From positions 25,259 through 89,258 of the forward strand of contig NZ_NPIH01000239.1 in the NCBI RefSeq assembly GCF_012275575.1: a stretch of 64,000 bases of DNA. The letters are read 5' to 3'. The notes under the pieces were generated by a model. That model saw only the letters and a program-made list of their open reading frames with translations. It was not told where the DNA came from and did no database searches. How positions within the stretch are numbered: position 1 is the stretch's first letter; the number at the start of each line of letters is the position of its first letter. Shown piece after piece: positions 53,100-60,980 of this stretch. Source of the DNA: Paraburkholderia sp. SG-MS1. Lineage in GTDB: Bacteria > Pseudomonadota > Gammaproteobacteria > Burkholderiales > Burkholderiaceae. A program made the position numbers and the translations under genes.

Positions 53100-54170
53100 A
53101 TGCGCAAGCTCGTTCGCTTTCTTGGCATCGCCGCCGTTTCCCTCGCTGCGTTCGCCTCCACCTCCGCGTTGGCCGCCGGCCGTACCGACTTCAAGGTTTG
53201 CTGGACCATCTACGCGGGCTGGATGCCGTGGGGGCAGGCCAAAACCCAGGGCATCGTCTCGAAGTGGGCGAAGAAATACGGCATCAACGTCGATGTCGTG
53301 CAACTGAACGACTACGTCGAATCCATCAACCAGTACACCGCCGGCAAGTTCGATGGCTGTGCGATGACCAATATGGATGCGTTGACCATTCCCGCTTCGG
53401 GTGGCGTGGATTCGACGGCGCTGATCGTCAGCGACTATTCGAATGGTAACGACGGCGTGCTCATCAAGGGCAAGGGCAAGCAGGTCGCCGACCTGAAGGG
53501 TCAGCAGATCAATCTGGTCCAGTTCTCCGTCTCGCACTATCTGCTGGCACGCGCGCTCGAAAGCGCCCATATGAGCGAGCGCGACCTCAAGGTGGTCAAC
53601 ACCTCCGATGCCGACATCGCCGGCGCGTTCGCGACGCCCGCGGTCCATAACGCGGTGACGTGGAACCCCATGCTCGCCGAACTGAAGGCGCAGCCGAACG
53701 TCACCGAAGTCTTCGACTCGAGCAAGATCCCCGGCGAGATCATGGACATGATGGTGGTCAACACCAAAACCCTGCACGACAACCCTGCACTCGGCAAAGC
53801 GCTGACGGGCGCATGGTTCGAAATGGTCGCACTGATGCACGCTAACGATGCCGACAGCACCACCGCGCTCACAGCGATGGCCAAGGCATCGGGCACCGAT
53901 CTCGCGGGCTTCAAGGGGCAACTGGCGACCACCGCGCTCTTCTACACGCCGAAAGCCGCACTCGATTTCGTCACCAGCCCCGACATGCCGAAGATCATGA
54001 CGCGCGTCGCGAAATTCTCGTTCGATCACGGTCTGCTCGGACAGGACGCCAAAAGCGCGGATGTGGTCGGCATGGCGTTCGACAAGGGCGTCGTGATCGG
54101 CAACAAGAGCAACGTCAAGCTGCGTTTCGATCCGACCTACGTCGAAATGGCGGCGGCGGGCAAGCTCTGA
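53100..54170 (+). CDS. ABC transporter substrate-binding protein, guanidine operon
   Basis: A 356-residue periplasmic protein of the NitT/TauT-like type. Signal peptide residues 1-26 (ASTSALAAG). It has FKVCWTIYAGWMPWGQAKTQGI, DYVESINQYTAGKFDGCAMTNMDALTIPASGGVDSTA and VSHYLLARAL. In many genomes it is annotated as the urea-carboxylase-related transporter protein; the riboswitch and the enzymes downstream indicate that guanidine is the transported compound. Several Trp residues near the N-terminus may form a cation-binding cage. The ATG at 53100 follows GAGGT by 7 bases. Confidence 0.88.
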   Translation: MRKLVRFLGIAAVSLAAFASTSALAAGRTDFKVCWTIYAGWMPWGQAKTQGIVSKWAKKYGINVDVVQLNDYVESINQYTAGKFDGCAMTNMDALTIPASGGVDSTALIVSDYSNGNDGVLIKGKGKQVADLKGQQINLVQFSVSHYLLARALESAHMSERDLKVVNTSDADIAGAFATPAVHNAVTWNPMLAELKAQPNVTEVFDSSKIPGEIMDMMVVNTKTLHDNPALGKALTGAWFEMVALMHANDADSTTALTAMAKASGTDLAGFKGQLATTALFYTPKAALDFVTSPDMPKIMTRVAKFSFDHGLLGQDAKSADVVGMAFDKGVVIGNKSNVKLRFDPTYVEMAAAGKL

Positions 54171-54205
54171 AGCAAATACCCACGCATTCCACAAGGCGGG
54201 CAGCC

Positions 54206-55021
54206 ATGCGACTCATCAATCGATATCCCAGCCGAAGCGGCGGCTTGATGCTGCTGTTGCTGCCGTTCATCGTGCTGGTAGCGATTTATTTCACCGGGTC
54301 GTCGATGCGGCTTCAGCTCAATCCCGACGACAAGCTGCTGCCGGGCGCGACGCAGATGAGCGACGCCATCAGGCAGGCCGCCTTCACCGAGGACAAGCGC
54401 ACGGGCGAGTATCTGCTGTGGGCCGACACGGTATCGAGCTTGCGGCGGCTCGGCATCGGCCTCCTCGTGAGCGCCGTCATCGCGCTGGTGGCGGCCATCG
54501 CGACTGGCTCGTTTCCGCTGGTGAGCGCAACGCTTTCGCCGTTCATCACGGTGATCTCGATGATCCCGCCGCTCGCGGTGCTGCCGATTCTGTTCATCGT
54601 GTTCGGGCTCGACGAATTGTCGAAAGTCGTGCTGATCGTGGTCGGCATTACGCCGATGATCATCCGCGATCTGCATTCGCGGGCCCGTGAAATCCCCACC
54701 GAACTATGGGTCAAGGCGCAGACGCTCGGCGCGACCAGCTGGACGTTGATTCTGCGCCTCGTGCTGCCGCAGTTGCTGCCGCGTCTGCTGGTGGCGATGC
54801 GTCTGTCGCTCGGCGCGGCGTGGCTCTTTCTGATCGCCGCGGAAGCGATCGCTTCGACCGATGGCCTCGGCTACCGCATCTTTCTGGTGCGCCGCTACCT
54901 CGCGATGGACGTGATCCTGCCGTACGTGGCGTGGATCACGCTGCTCGCTTGGCTCACCGACGAACTGCTGCGCCGCCTCACGCAATGGTCGTTCCCCTGG
55001 TATGGCGGAGGCGCACGATGA
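54206..55021 (+). CDS. ABC transporter permease, guanidine operon
   Basis: A 271-residue inner-membrane protein with about six segments. The binding-protein-dependent transport signature is in the loop REIPTELWVKAQTLGATSWTLI, with EAA-type spacing, which contacts the ATPase. ISMIPPLAVLPILFIVFGLDELSKV is typical of the SsuC/TauC group. The periplasmic loop after the first segment (LQLNPDDKLLPGATQMSDAI) is like that of other guanidine or urea-carboxylase operon permeases. The stop overlaps the start of the ATPase gene. Confidence 0.88.
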   Translation: MRLINRYPSRSGGLMLLLLPFIVLVAIYFTGSSMRLQLNPDDKLLPGATQMSDAIRQAAFTEDKRTGEYLLWADTVSSLRRLGIGLLVSAVIALVAAIATGSFPLVSATLSPFITVISMIPPLAVLPILFIVFGLDELSKVVLIVVGITPMIIRDLHSRAREIPTELWVKAQTLGATSWTLILRLVLPQLLPRLLVAMRLSLGAAWLFLIAAEAIASTDGLGYRIFLVRRYLAMDVILPYVAWITLLAWLTDELLRRLTQWSFPWYGGGAR

Positions 55022-55809
55022 TCGAAGTTCGCAACGTCTGGAAGGAATACGGCGATCAGGTCGTGCTCGAACGATTGAACCTGCGCATCGAGGAAGGCGA
55101 GTTCTGTTCGATGGTCGGCGCATCGGGCTGCGGCAAGTCCACGTTTCTGCGGCTCTTGCTCGGCCAGGAGCGCGCGACGCGCGGCGAGATTCTGCTGGAT
55201 GGCGAAGCGTTGCCCGGCGAACCCGATGAGCATCGCGGCGTGGTGTTTCAGCGCTATTCGGTGTTCGACCATCTCACGGTGATTCGCAACGTGATGCTGG
55301 GACTCGAATTGCCGCGCGCGAAATTCACGGGCCGTCTGTTCGGCGCCCGACGCCGTGCGGCGCGAGACGAGGCCGCCGCGATGCTCGAACGCGTGGGCCT
55401 CGGTGCGGCACTGGACAAATATCCGCAGCAACTTTCGGGCGGCATGCAACAGCGCCTCGCGATTGCCCAGGTGCTGATGATGAAGCCGCGCGTGCTCCTG
55501 CTCGATGAGCCATTCGGCGCGCTCGATCCCGGCATCCGCAAGGACATGCACGAATTGCTGCTCAGCCTGTGGCGCGAATCGAAGCTGACGATCTTCATGG
55601 TCACGCACGACCTGAAGGAAGGTTTCACGCTGGGCAGTCGCGTGCTGGTGTTCGACAAGGTCCGCGTCGATCCGCAGGCACCCGGCGCCTATGGCGCGCG
55701 CATCACCTACAACATTCCGCTCGACCACAGTCGCGGCGCCGCGTCGTCCCTTCATATGGCCCAGGCCGTGGTGGAAGGCGCGTCCCGTGTCGAAGCGGTC
55801 TCAGCCTGA
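55018..55809 (+). CDS. ABC transporter ATP-binding protein, guanidine operon
   Basis: A 263-residue ATPase. Walker A GASGCGKSTFLRL near residues 38-50, Q-loop GVVFQRYSVFDHLTV, signature LSGGMQQRLAIAQVL, Walker B VLLLDEPFGALDPGI and switch VTHDLKEGF. The C-terminal 40 residues are an extension beyond the core. The ATG overlaps the permease stop by four bases (ATGA), so the two are coupled. Confidence 0.92.
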   Translation: MIEVRNVWKEYGDQVVLERLNLRIEEGEFCSMVGASGCGKSTFLRLLLGQERATRGEILLDGEALPGEPDEHRGVVFQRYSVFDHLTVIRNVMLGLELPRAKFTGRLFGARRRAARDEAAAMLERVGLGAALDKYPQQLSGGMQQRLAIAQVLMMKPRVLLLDEPFGALDPGIRKDMHELLLSLWRESKLTIFMVTHDLKEGFTLGSRVLVFDKVRVDPQAPGAYGARITYNIPLDHSRGAASSLHMAQAVVEGASRVEAVSA

Positions 55810-55825
55810 CAGGAGTCTGAACCTC

Positions 55826-56530
55826 ATGGAACTGCTACTCGAAGAAACCATCCCCGGCGGCGGCCATGCTTCGTTGATCATCAAGCGCGGCCAGTCGCTG
55901 CGCATTACCGACCTGCGTGGCGGCGCGAACGTCAGCATGATGCTGATCAACGCTGACGAGAAGAGTGAACGGCTCAACCTGCCCGACACGCTGAAGTGTC
56001 AGCACACGGCGAAGCTCACGGCCGGCCATTGCCTGTACTCCGATATGGGCCGTGTGCTTGCCGCGATCGTGGCGGACACCTGCGGCTGGCATGACAGCAT
56101 CGGCGGCGTATCGAATGCGGAAGAAGTGCACGAACGCTACGGATCGGGCCGCTACCAGGAGTTGCGCAACGCGTTTTATCGTAACGGTACCGACAATCTG
56201 CTCGTCGAAATGGGCAAGTGGGGACTCGGGATCTCGGACCTGCTGATGACGCTCAATCTCTTCAGCCGGGTCGACGTCACAGACGAGGGCGCTCTGAATT
56301 TCGTGCCGGGCAATTCGAAGGGCGGCGACTACCTCGATCTGTATGCACCGATGAACACGCTCGTGGTGCTCACCGCGATCCAGCATCCGCTCGATCCGAA
56401 TCCGGAATACGCGCCCAAGCCGGTCAAGCTTGCATTGAGCCGTGCGGAGCGCGACATCGCCGAACTGTGCCGAACCTCATGCGAGGAAAACATGCGCGGT
56501 TTCATCAACACCGATCGCTTCTTTCTTTGA
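55826..56530 (+). CDS. Carboxyguanidine deiminase subunit (urea carboxylase-associated protein 1 family)
   Basis: A 234-residue protein of the family long called urea-amidolyase-associated protein (UAAP1, DUF1989). It has LRITDLRGGANVSMMLINADE, SDMGRVLAAIVADTCGWHDSIGG with likely metal-binding Cys and His, and NFVPGNSKGGDYLDLYAPMNTLVVLTAIQHPLDP. Work on other bacteria showed that the two UAAP proteins together remove ammonia from carboxyguanidine, giving allophanate (named CgdA and CgdB). Which of the two names applies here I leave open. AGGAG is 11 bases before the ATG; the partner gene follows after 15 bases. Confidence 0.9.
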   Translation: MELLLEETIPGGGHASLIIKRGQSLRITDLRGGANVSMMLINADEKSERLNLPDTLKCQHTAKLTAGHCLYSDMGRVLAAIVADTCGWHDSIGGVSNAEEVHERYGSGRYQELRNAFYRNGTDNLLVEMGKWGLGISDLLMTLNLFSRVDVTDEGALNFVPGNSKGGDYLDLYAPMNTLVVLTAIQHPLDPNPEYAPKPVKLALSRAERDIAELCRTSCEENMRGFINTDRFFL

Positions 56531-56545
56531 GCGGAGCCCGACATC

Positions 56546-57187
56546 ATGACAACGACGCTGACAGCTAGCGACAAACGCGCCGAGCACGCGGTCTTTCGCG
56601 AGACACTCGCGGCCGGTGAACCGTGGCTGCACGAACTGAAGGCCGGCCAGACGCTGCGCATTCTCGATCTGGAAGGCAATCAGGCCGTCGACACGCTGTT
56701 CTTCAGTCTCGCCGATCCGCGTGAGCGTTTCGATCCGCAACGCACGCTGCGCAGGCAGAAAAGCCTGTACCTGACGACGGGCACCGTGCTCTATTCGAAC
56801 CTCGGCAAGCCGATGCTGACGATCGTCGCCGATACCTGCGGGCGTCACGATACGCTCGGCGGCGCGTGCGCGCAGGAGAGCAACACGGTGCGCTACGCGC
56901 TGGAAAAGCGCTACATGCATAGCTGCCGCGATAACTACCTGCGCGCCTGTGCACACGACGGACGTTTGTCCAAACAGGACATCGGCGCGAACATCAACTT
57001 CTTCATGAACGTGCCGGTGACGTCCGAAGGCGGCCTGACTTTCGAAGACGGCATCTCGGCGCCGGGCAAGTACGTCGAACTGCGCGCGGAAATGGATGTG
57101 ATCGTGCTGATCTCCAACTGCCCGCAGCTGAACAATCCGTGCAATGCCTACAACCCGACGCCCGCGGAGTTGCTGATATGGAACTGA
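56546..57187 (+). CDS. Carboxyguanidine deiminase subunit (urea carboxylase-associated protein 2 family)
   Basis: A 213-residue DUF1989 protein, paralogous to the preceding gene: LRILDLEGNQAVDTLFFSLADPRERF, IVADTCGRHDTLGGACAQESN, NINFFMNVPVTSEGGLTFEDGIS and YVELRAEMDVIVLISNCPQLNNPCNAYNPTP. The VADTCGxHD and NCPQxxNPC regions hold the residues likely to bind a metal. It should form a heteromer with the previous protein to deiminate carboxyguanidine to allophanate and ammonia. Confidence 0.9.
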   Translation: MTTTLTASDKRAEHAVFRETLAAGEPWLHELKAGQTLRILDLEGNQAVDTLFFSLADPRERFDPQRTLRRQKSLYLTTGTVLYSNLGKPMLTIVADTCGRHDTLGGACAQESNTVRYALEKRYMHSCRDNYLRACAHDGRLSKQDIGANINFFMNVPVTSEGGLTFEDGISAPGKYVELRAEMDVIVLISNCPQLNNPCNAYNPTPAELLIWN

Positions 57188-57292
57188 AGCGAATCCGCAA
57201 CTGGCTTTTCTTCGTCATGCTGGTTCGCTCGGGACGCTGCTGCACCTGCACGCGCGAACAACTGACCCACGCAGATCGCTGACACGGACCTC

Positions 57293-57341
57293 TGCCGCGG
57301 ACGACCGCGGCATGCATTCCCACGTGGCGGGACGGCCCGCC
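57293..57341 (+). repeat. Two tandem hairpins inside the guanidine operon
   Basis: TGCCGCGG-ACGA-CCGCGGCA (57293-57312) and GGCGGG-ACGG-CCCGCC (57326-57341), each a perfect stem with a four-base loop, lie in the 174-base gap between the deiminase and carboxylase genes. There is no U-tract. They may slow RNA decay or polymerase and set different levels for the two halves of the operon. Confidence 0.55.
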
Positions 57342-57361
57342 CATGAATCAAGATCCCTTTC

Positions 57362-60300
57362 ATGTTCGAGAAAATCCTGATCGCCAATCGCGGCGCGATT
57401 GCGTGTCGCATCCTCAGAACGCTGCGCGAACTCGACGTTACCGGCGTTGCCGTTTACGCAGAAGCGGATCGCGCGAGCCTTCATGTGAGCGAGGCGCCCA
57501 TCGCGCACGGTCTCGGCGATGGAGCCGCGTCGGCCACCTACCTCGATACGGAAAAGATTCTGGCGATCGCTCGCCGCGAGAACGTGCAGGCGATCCATCC
57601 GGGTTACGGCTTTTTATCGGAGAACGCCGGTTTCGGCGAAGCGTGCGAAGCGGCGGGCATTGCGTTCATCGGACCGACGCCGGCGCAATTGCGCGCCTTC
57701 GGACTCAAGCACACGGCGCGTGCCATCGCGGCGCAAGAGGGCGTGCCGATGCTCGAAGGCACCGGCTTGCTCGAGAATCTCGGCGCCGCGCTCGATGCGG
57801 CAGCCGCGATCGGCTACCCGGTGATGCTGAAAAGCACGGCGGGCGGCGGCGGCATCGGCATGCGCGTGTGCTGGAACGTCGCGGAACTGAGCGCGCATTT
57901 CGACGTGGTCAAGCGTCTCGGCCAGAACAACTTCAGCGATGCCGGCGTTTTCCTCGAAAAGTACATCGAGCGGGCGCGGCATCTGGAAGTGCAGGTTTTC
58001 GGCGACGGCGAGGGTGATGCGATTGCCCTCGGCGTGCGCGATTGCTCTGTGCAGCGGCGCAACCAGAAGGTGCTCGAAGAGACCCCCGCGCCCTGTTTGC
58101 CCGACGGCATGTCGGCCGCATTGTGCGACGCCGCCGTGAAGCTCGCGAAGGCGGTGAGTTACCGTTCGGCCGGCACCGTCGAATTCGTCTATGACAGCGC
58201 GGCGCAGCAGTTCTATTTCCTGGAGGTGAATACGCGCCTGCAGGTCGAGCATGGCGTGACCGAGCAGGTCTGGGGCGTCGATCTCGTACGTTGGATGATC
58301 GAACTGTCGGCGGGCACGCTCGCGCCGTTGCAGGAACTCGCCGCGGGTTTGCAGCCGCAGGGACACGCGATTCAGGCGCGGCTCTACGCCGAAGATCCGG
58401 GCCGCGATTTCAAGCCGAGTCCCGGCCTGCTGACCGATGTCGCGTTTGCGCCCGCAGACGGTCGCGCACTGCGCATCGATACGTGGGTCGAAGCGGGCTG
58501 CGAAGTGCCGCCTTACTTCGACCCGATGCTGGCGAAAGTAATCGCATGGGCGCCGACGCGCGACGCGGCACGCCGCGCGCTCAACGACGCGTTGCAGAAC
58601 ACGCGCATCTACGGCGTGGAGACGAATCGCGACTACTTGCGGCAGATTCTCGACGATCACCCGTTTGCATCGGGCGAACCGTGGACGCGCTGTCTCGAAG
58701 GACTCAGATATCGGGCGAGCACGATCGAAGTGGTCAGTGGCGGTACGCAGACGACCGTGCAGGATCATCCGGGTCGTCTCGGCTACTGGGCGGTCGGCAT
58801 TCCGCCTTCCGGTCCCATGGATGACCGCGCGTTGCGGCTCGGCAACCGGCTGCTCGGCAATGCCGCGGAGGCCGCCGCGCTCGAAATCACCATGAGTGGG
58901 CCGACCTTGCGCTTCAACACGGATGCGGTCGTCACGGTGACGGGCGCGCGTCTGCCGGTGCTGCTCGACGATATCGAACAGCCGTTGAACACGACGCTCT
59001 TTGTCGCGGCCGGTTCGACGCTCGCGCTCGGCACCATTCGCGGCGCGGGTGCGCGTGCCTATCTCTGCGTGCGCGGGGGTTTCGATGTCGCGGTATATCT
59101 CGGCAGTCGCAGCACCTTCACGCTCGGCCAGTTCGGCGGACATGGGGGGCGGGCGCTGCGTGCAGGCGATGTACTGCACCTTCACCCGCTGCAGGATGAG
59201 AAGGCGGGCGCGGCGCTCGCCCACGTCCCCGAGCTGGAAACGGTGCGCACGCTGCGCGTGATCTATGGTCCGCACGGATCGCCGGAGTACTTCAGCCCGC
59301 GTTATATCGAGCAGTTTTTCGACACCGAATGGGAGATCCATTTCAACTCCAGCCGCACCGGTGTGCGTCTGATCGGACCGAAGCCGGAGTGGGCGCGTGA
59401 GGATGGCGGCGAGGCGGGGCTGCATCCGTCGAACATTCACGACAACCCATATGCGGTCGGCGCCGTCGATTTCACGGGCGACATGCCCGTGATCCTCGGA
59501 CCCGATGGTCCGAGCCTCGGCGGCTTCGTTTGCCCGGTGACGATCATCGAAGCAGATCTTTGGCAGATCGGACAGTTGAAAGCGGGCGACAAGGTGCGCT
59601 TCGTGCCGGTGCAAATCGATGCAGCGCGTGAGGCGGCGCGCCAACGTCTGCGTGAATTGCAGGCTCCCGAATTCGACGCAAAGCCGCAAGTCACCGAGCC
59701 GGCCCCGCTCGTCTCGCCGATCGTCCTCGATACCGGTGCGGATCGCGAACGGCTCGTCGCACGTGTTTCCGGCGACACGCATCTACTGCTCGAAATCGGC
59801 CCGGCGGAACTCGATCTTGTCTTGCGTTTTCGCGGCCATGCGCTGATGCAGTCGCTCGAATCGATGGCGCTGCCCGGCGTGATCGATCTGACGCCCGGCA
59901 TCCGCTCGCTGCAGATTCACTACCAGCCTGAAACGCTGCCGCTGGCGCAGTTGCTTGCGATCGTCGAGCGCGCCTGGCAGCACGTGCTGTTGCAGAAGGA
60001 TTTGCGCGCGCCGTCGCGGATCGTGCATTTGCCGCTGTCGTGGGACGATCCCGCCTGCCGGCTCGCGATCGACAAATACATGACCACGGTGCGCAAGGAT
60101 GCGCCGTGGTGTCCGAGCAATCTCGAGTTCATCCGCCGCATCAACGATCTCGACTCGATCGATGCCGTCAAACAGGTCGTGTTCGATGCCAGCTATCTCG
60201 TGATGGGACTCGGCGACGTGTATCTCGGCGCGCCGGTCGCGACGCCGCTCGACCCGCGTCACCGGCTCGTGACGACCAAATACAATCCGGCGCGCACGTG

Positions 60301-60961
60301 GACGGCGGAGAACTCGGTCGGCATCGGCGGCGCGTATCTGTGCGTGTATGGGATGGAGGGGCCGGGCGGTTATCAATTCGTCGGCCGCACGTTGCAGATG
60401 TGGAACCGCTATCGCGAAGTCGCCGATTTCGCGGGACGGCCCTATCTGTTGCGCTTCTTCGATCAGATTCGCTTCTACGAAGTGCCCGCCGACGAGTTGC
60501 TGCGTATTCGAGCGGACTTTCCGCTGGGGCGCTATCCGTTGAAGATCGAAGAAACCGAGTTGTCGCTGGCCGACTATCAAACGTTTCTCACGCGCGAATC
60601 CGCGGGCATTGAGCAATTCCGCGCGCGTCAGCAAGCCGCGTTTCAGGCCGAACGCGAGCGCTGGCGCGCAGCGGGAACGGTGGAAGAGAGCTTTGACGCG
60701 CCGGTTGCCGAGGACGCCGAACTGGCGCCGTTGAAAGATGGCGAAATAGCGGTGGACAGCGAGATCGCCGGTAGCCTTTGGCAAGTGCGCGTGAATTCCG
60801 GGGACACGGTCGAGGCGGGCGACGTGCTGCTCGTCATCGAGTCGATGAAGATGGAAATCTCCGTGTGCGCGCCGTGTGCGGGAACCGTCGGCGAGATACA
60901 CGTGGCGCCTGGCTCTGCGGTGCGCGCGGGGCAGCGCGTGGCCGTCATCGAACGTCTTTGA
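57362..60961 (+). CDS. Guanidine carboxylase (annotated in relatives as urea carboxylase)
   Basis: A 1199-residue biotin enzyme. Biotin carboxylase domain at 1-450 (KILIANRGAIACRI, the ATP loop STAGGGGIGM, EVNTRLQVEHGVTE). The carboxyltransferase follows as the AHS2-like part (about 465-760, VQDHPGRLGYWAVGIPPSGPMD) and the AHS1-like part (about 790-1060, LGDVYLGAPVATPLDPRHRL, GGYQFVGRT). The biotin carrier domain ends the protein with ESMKME, biotin on Lys1163. The residue after the QMW of the carboxyltransferase is Asn1015, where as I recall true urea carboxylases have Asp, a change linked to guanidine use. It turns guanidine, bicarbonate and ATP into carboxyguanidine. Confidence 0.93.
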   Translation: MFEKILIANRGAIACRILRTLRELDVTGVAVYAEADRASLHVSEAPIAHGLGDGAASATYLDTEKILAIARRENVQAIHPGYGFLSENAGFGEACEAAGIAFIGPTPAQLRAFGLKHTARAIAAQEGVPMLEGTGLLENLGAALDAAAAIGYPVMLKSTAGGGGIGMRVCWNVAELSAHFDVVKRLGQNNFSDAGVFLEKYIERARHLEVQVFGDGEGDAIALGVRDCSVQRRNQKVLEETPAPCLPDGMSAALCDAAVKLAKAVSYRSAGTVEFVYDSAAQQFYFLEVNTRLQVEHGVTEQVWGVDLVRWMIELSAGTLAPLQELAAGLQPQGHAIQARLYAEDPGRDFKPSPGLLTDVAFAPADGRALRIDTWVEAGCEVPPYFDPMLAKVIAWAPTRDAARRALNDALQNTRIYGVETNRDYLRQILDDHPFASGEPWTRCLEGLRYRASTIEVVSGGTQTTVQDHPGRLGYWAVGIPPSGPMDDRALRLGNRLLGNAAEAAALEITMSGPTLRFNTDAVVTVTGARLPVLLDDIEQPLNTTLFVAAGSTLALGTIRGAGARAYLCVRGGFDVAVYLGSRSTFTLGQFGGHGGRALRAGDVLHLHPLQDEKAGAALAHVPELETVRTLRVIYGPHGSPEYFSPRYIEQFFDTEWEIHFNSSRTGVRLIGPKPEWAREDGGEAGLHPSNIHDNPYAVGAVDFTGDMPVILGPDGPSLGGFVCPVTIIEADLWQIGQLKAGDKVRFVPVQIDAAREAARQRLRELQAPEFDAKPQVTEPAPLVSPIVLDTGADRERLVARVSGDTHLLLEIGPAELDLVLRFRGHALMQSLESMALPGVIDLTPGIRSLQIHYQPETLPLAQLLAIVERAWQHVLLQKDLRAPSRIVHLPLSWDDPACRLAIDKYMTTVRKDAPWCPSNLEFIRRINDLDSIDAVKQVVFDASYLVMGLGDVYLGAPVATPLDPRHRLVTTKYNPARTWTAENSVGIGGAYLCVYGMEGPGGYQFVGRTLQMWNRYREVADFAGRPYLLRFFDQIRFYEVPADELLRIRADFPLGRYPLKIEETELSLADYQTFLTRESAGIEQFRARQQAAFQAERERWRAAGTVEESFDAPVAEDAELAPLKDGEIAVDSEIAGSLWQVRVNSGDTVEAGDVLLVIESMKMEISVCAPCAGTVGEIHVAPGSAVRAGQRVAVIERL

Positions 60962-60980
60962 TATTCCGGGGAAAACATCC

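Noticed and set aside
57614..59782. Minus-strand open frame of 722 codons
   Set aside because: It is antisense to the biotin carboxylase, whose motifs are unmistakable; the translation is a run of Arg, His and Glu with no recognisable domain.
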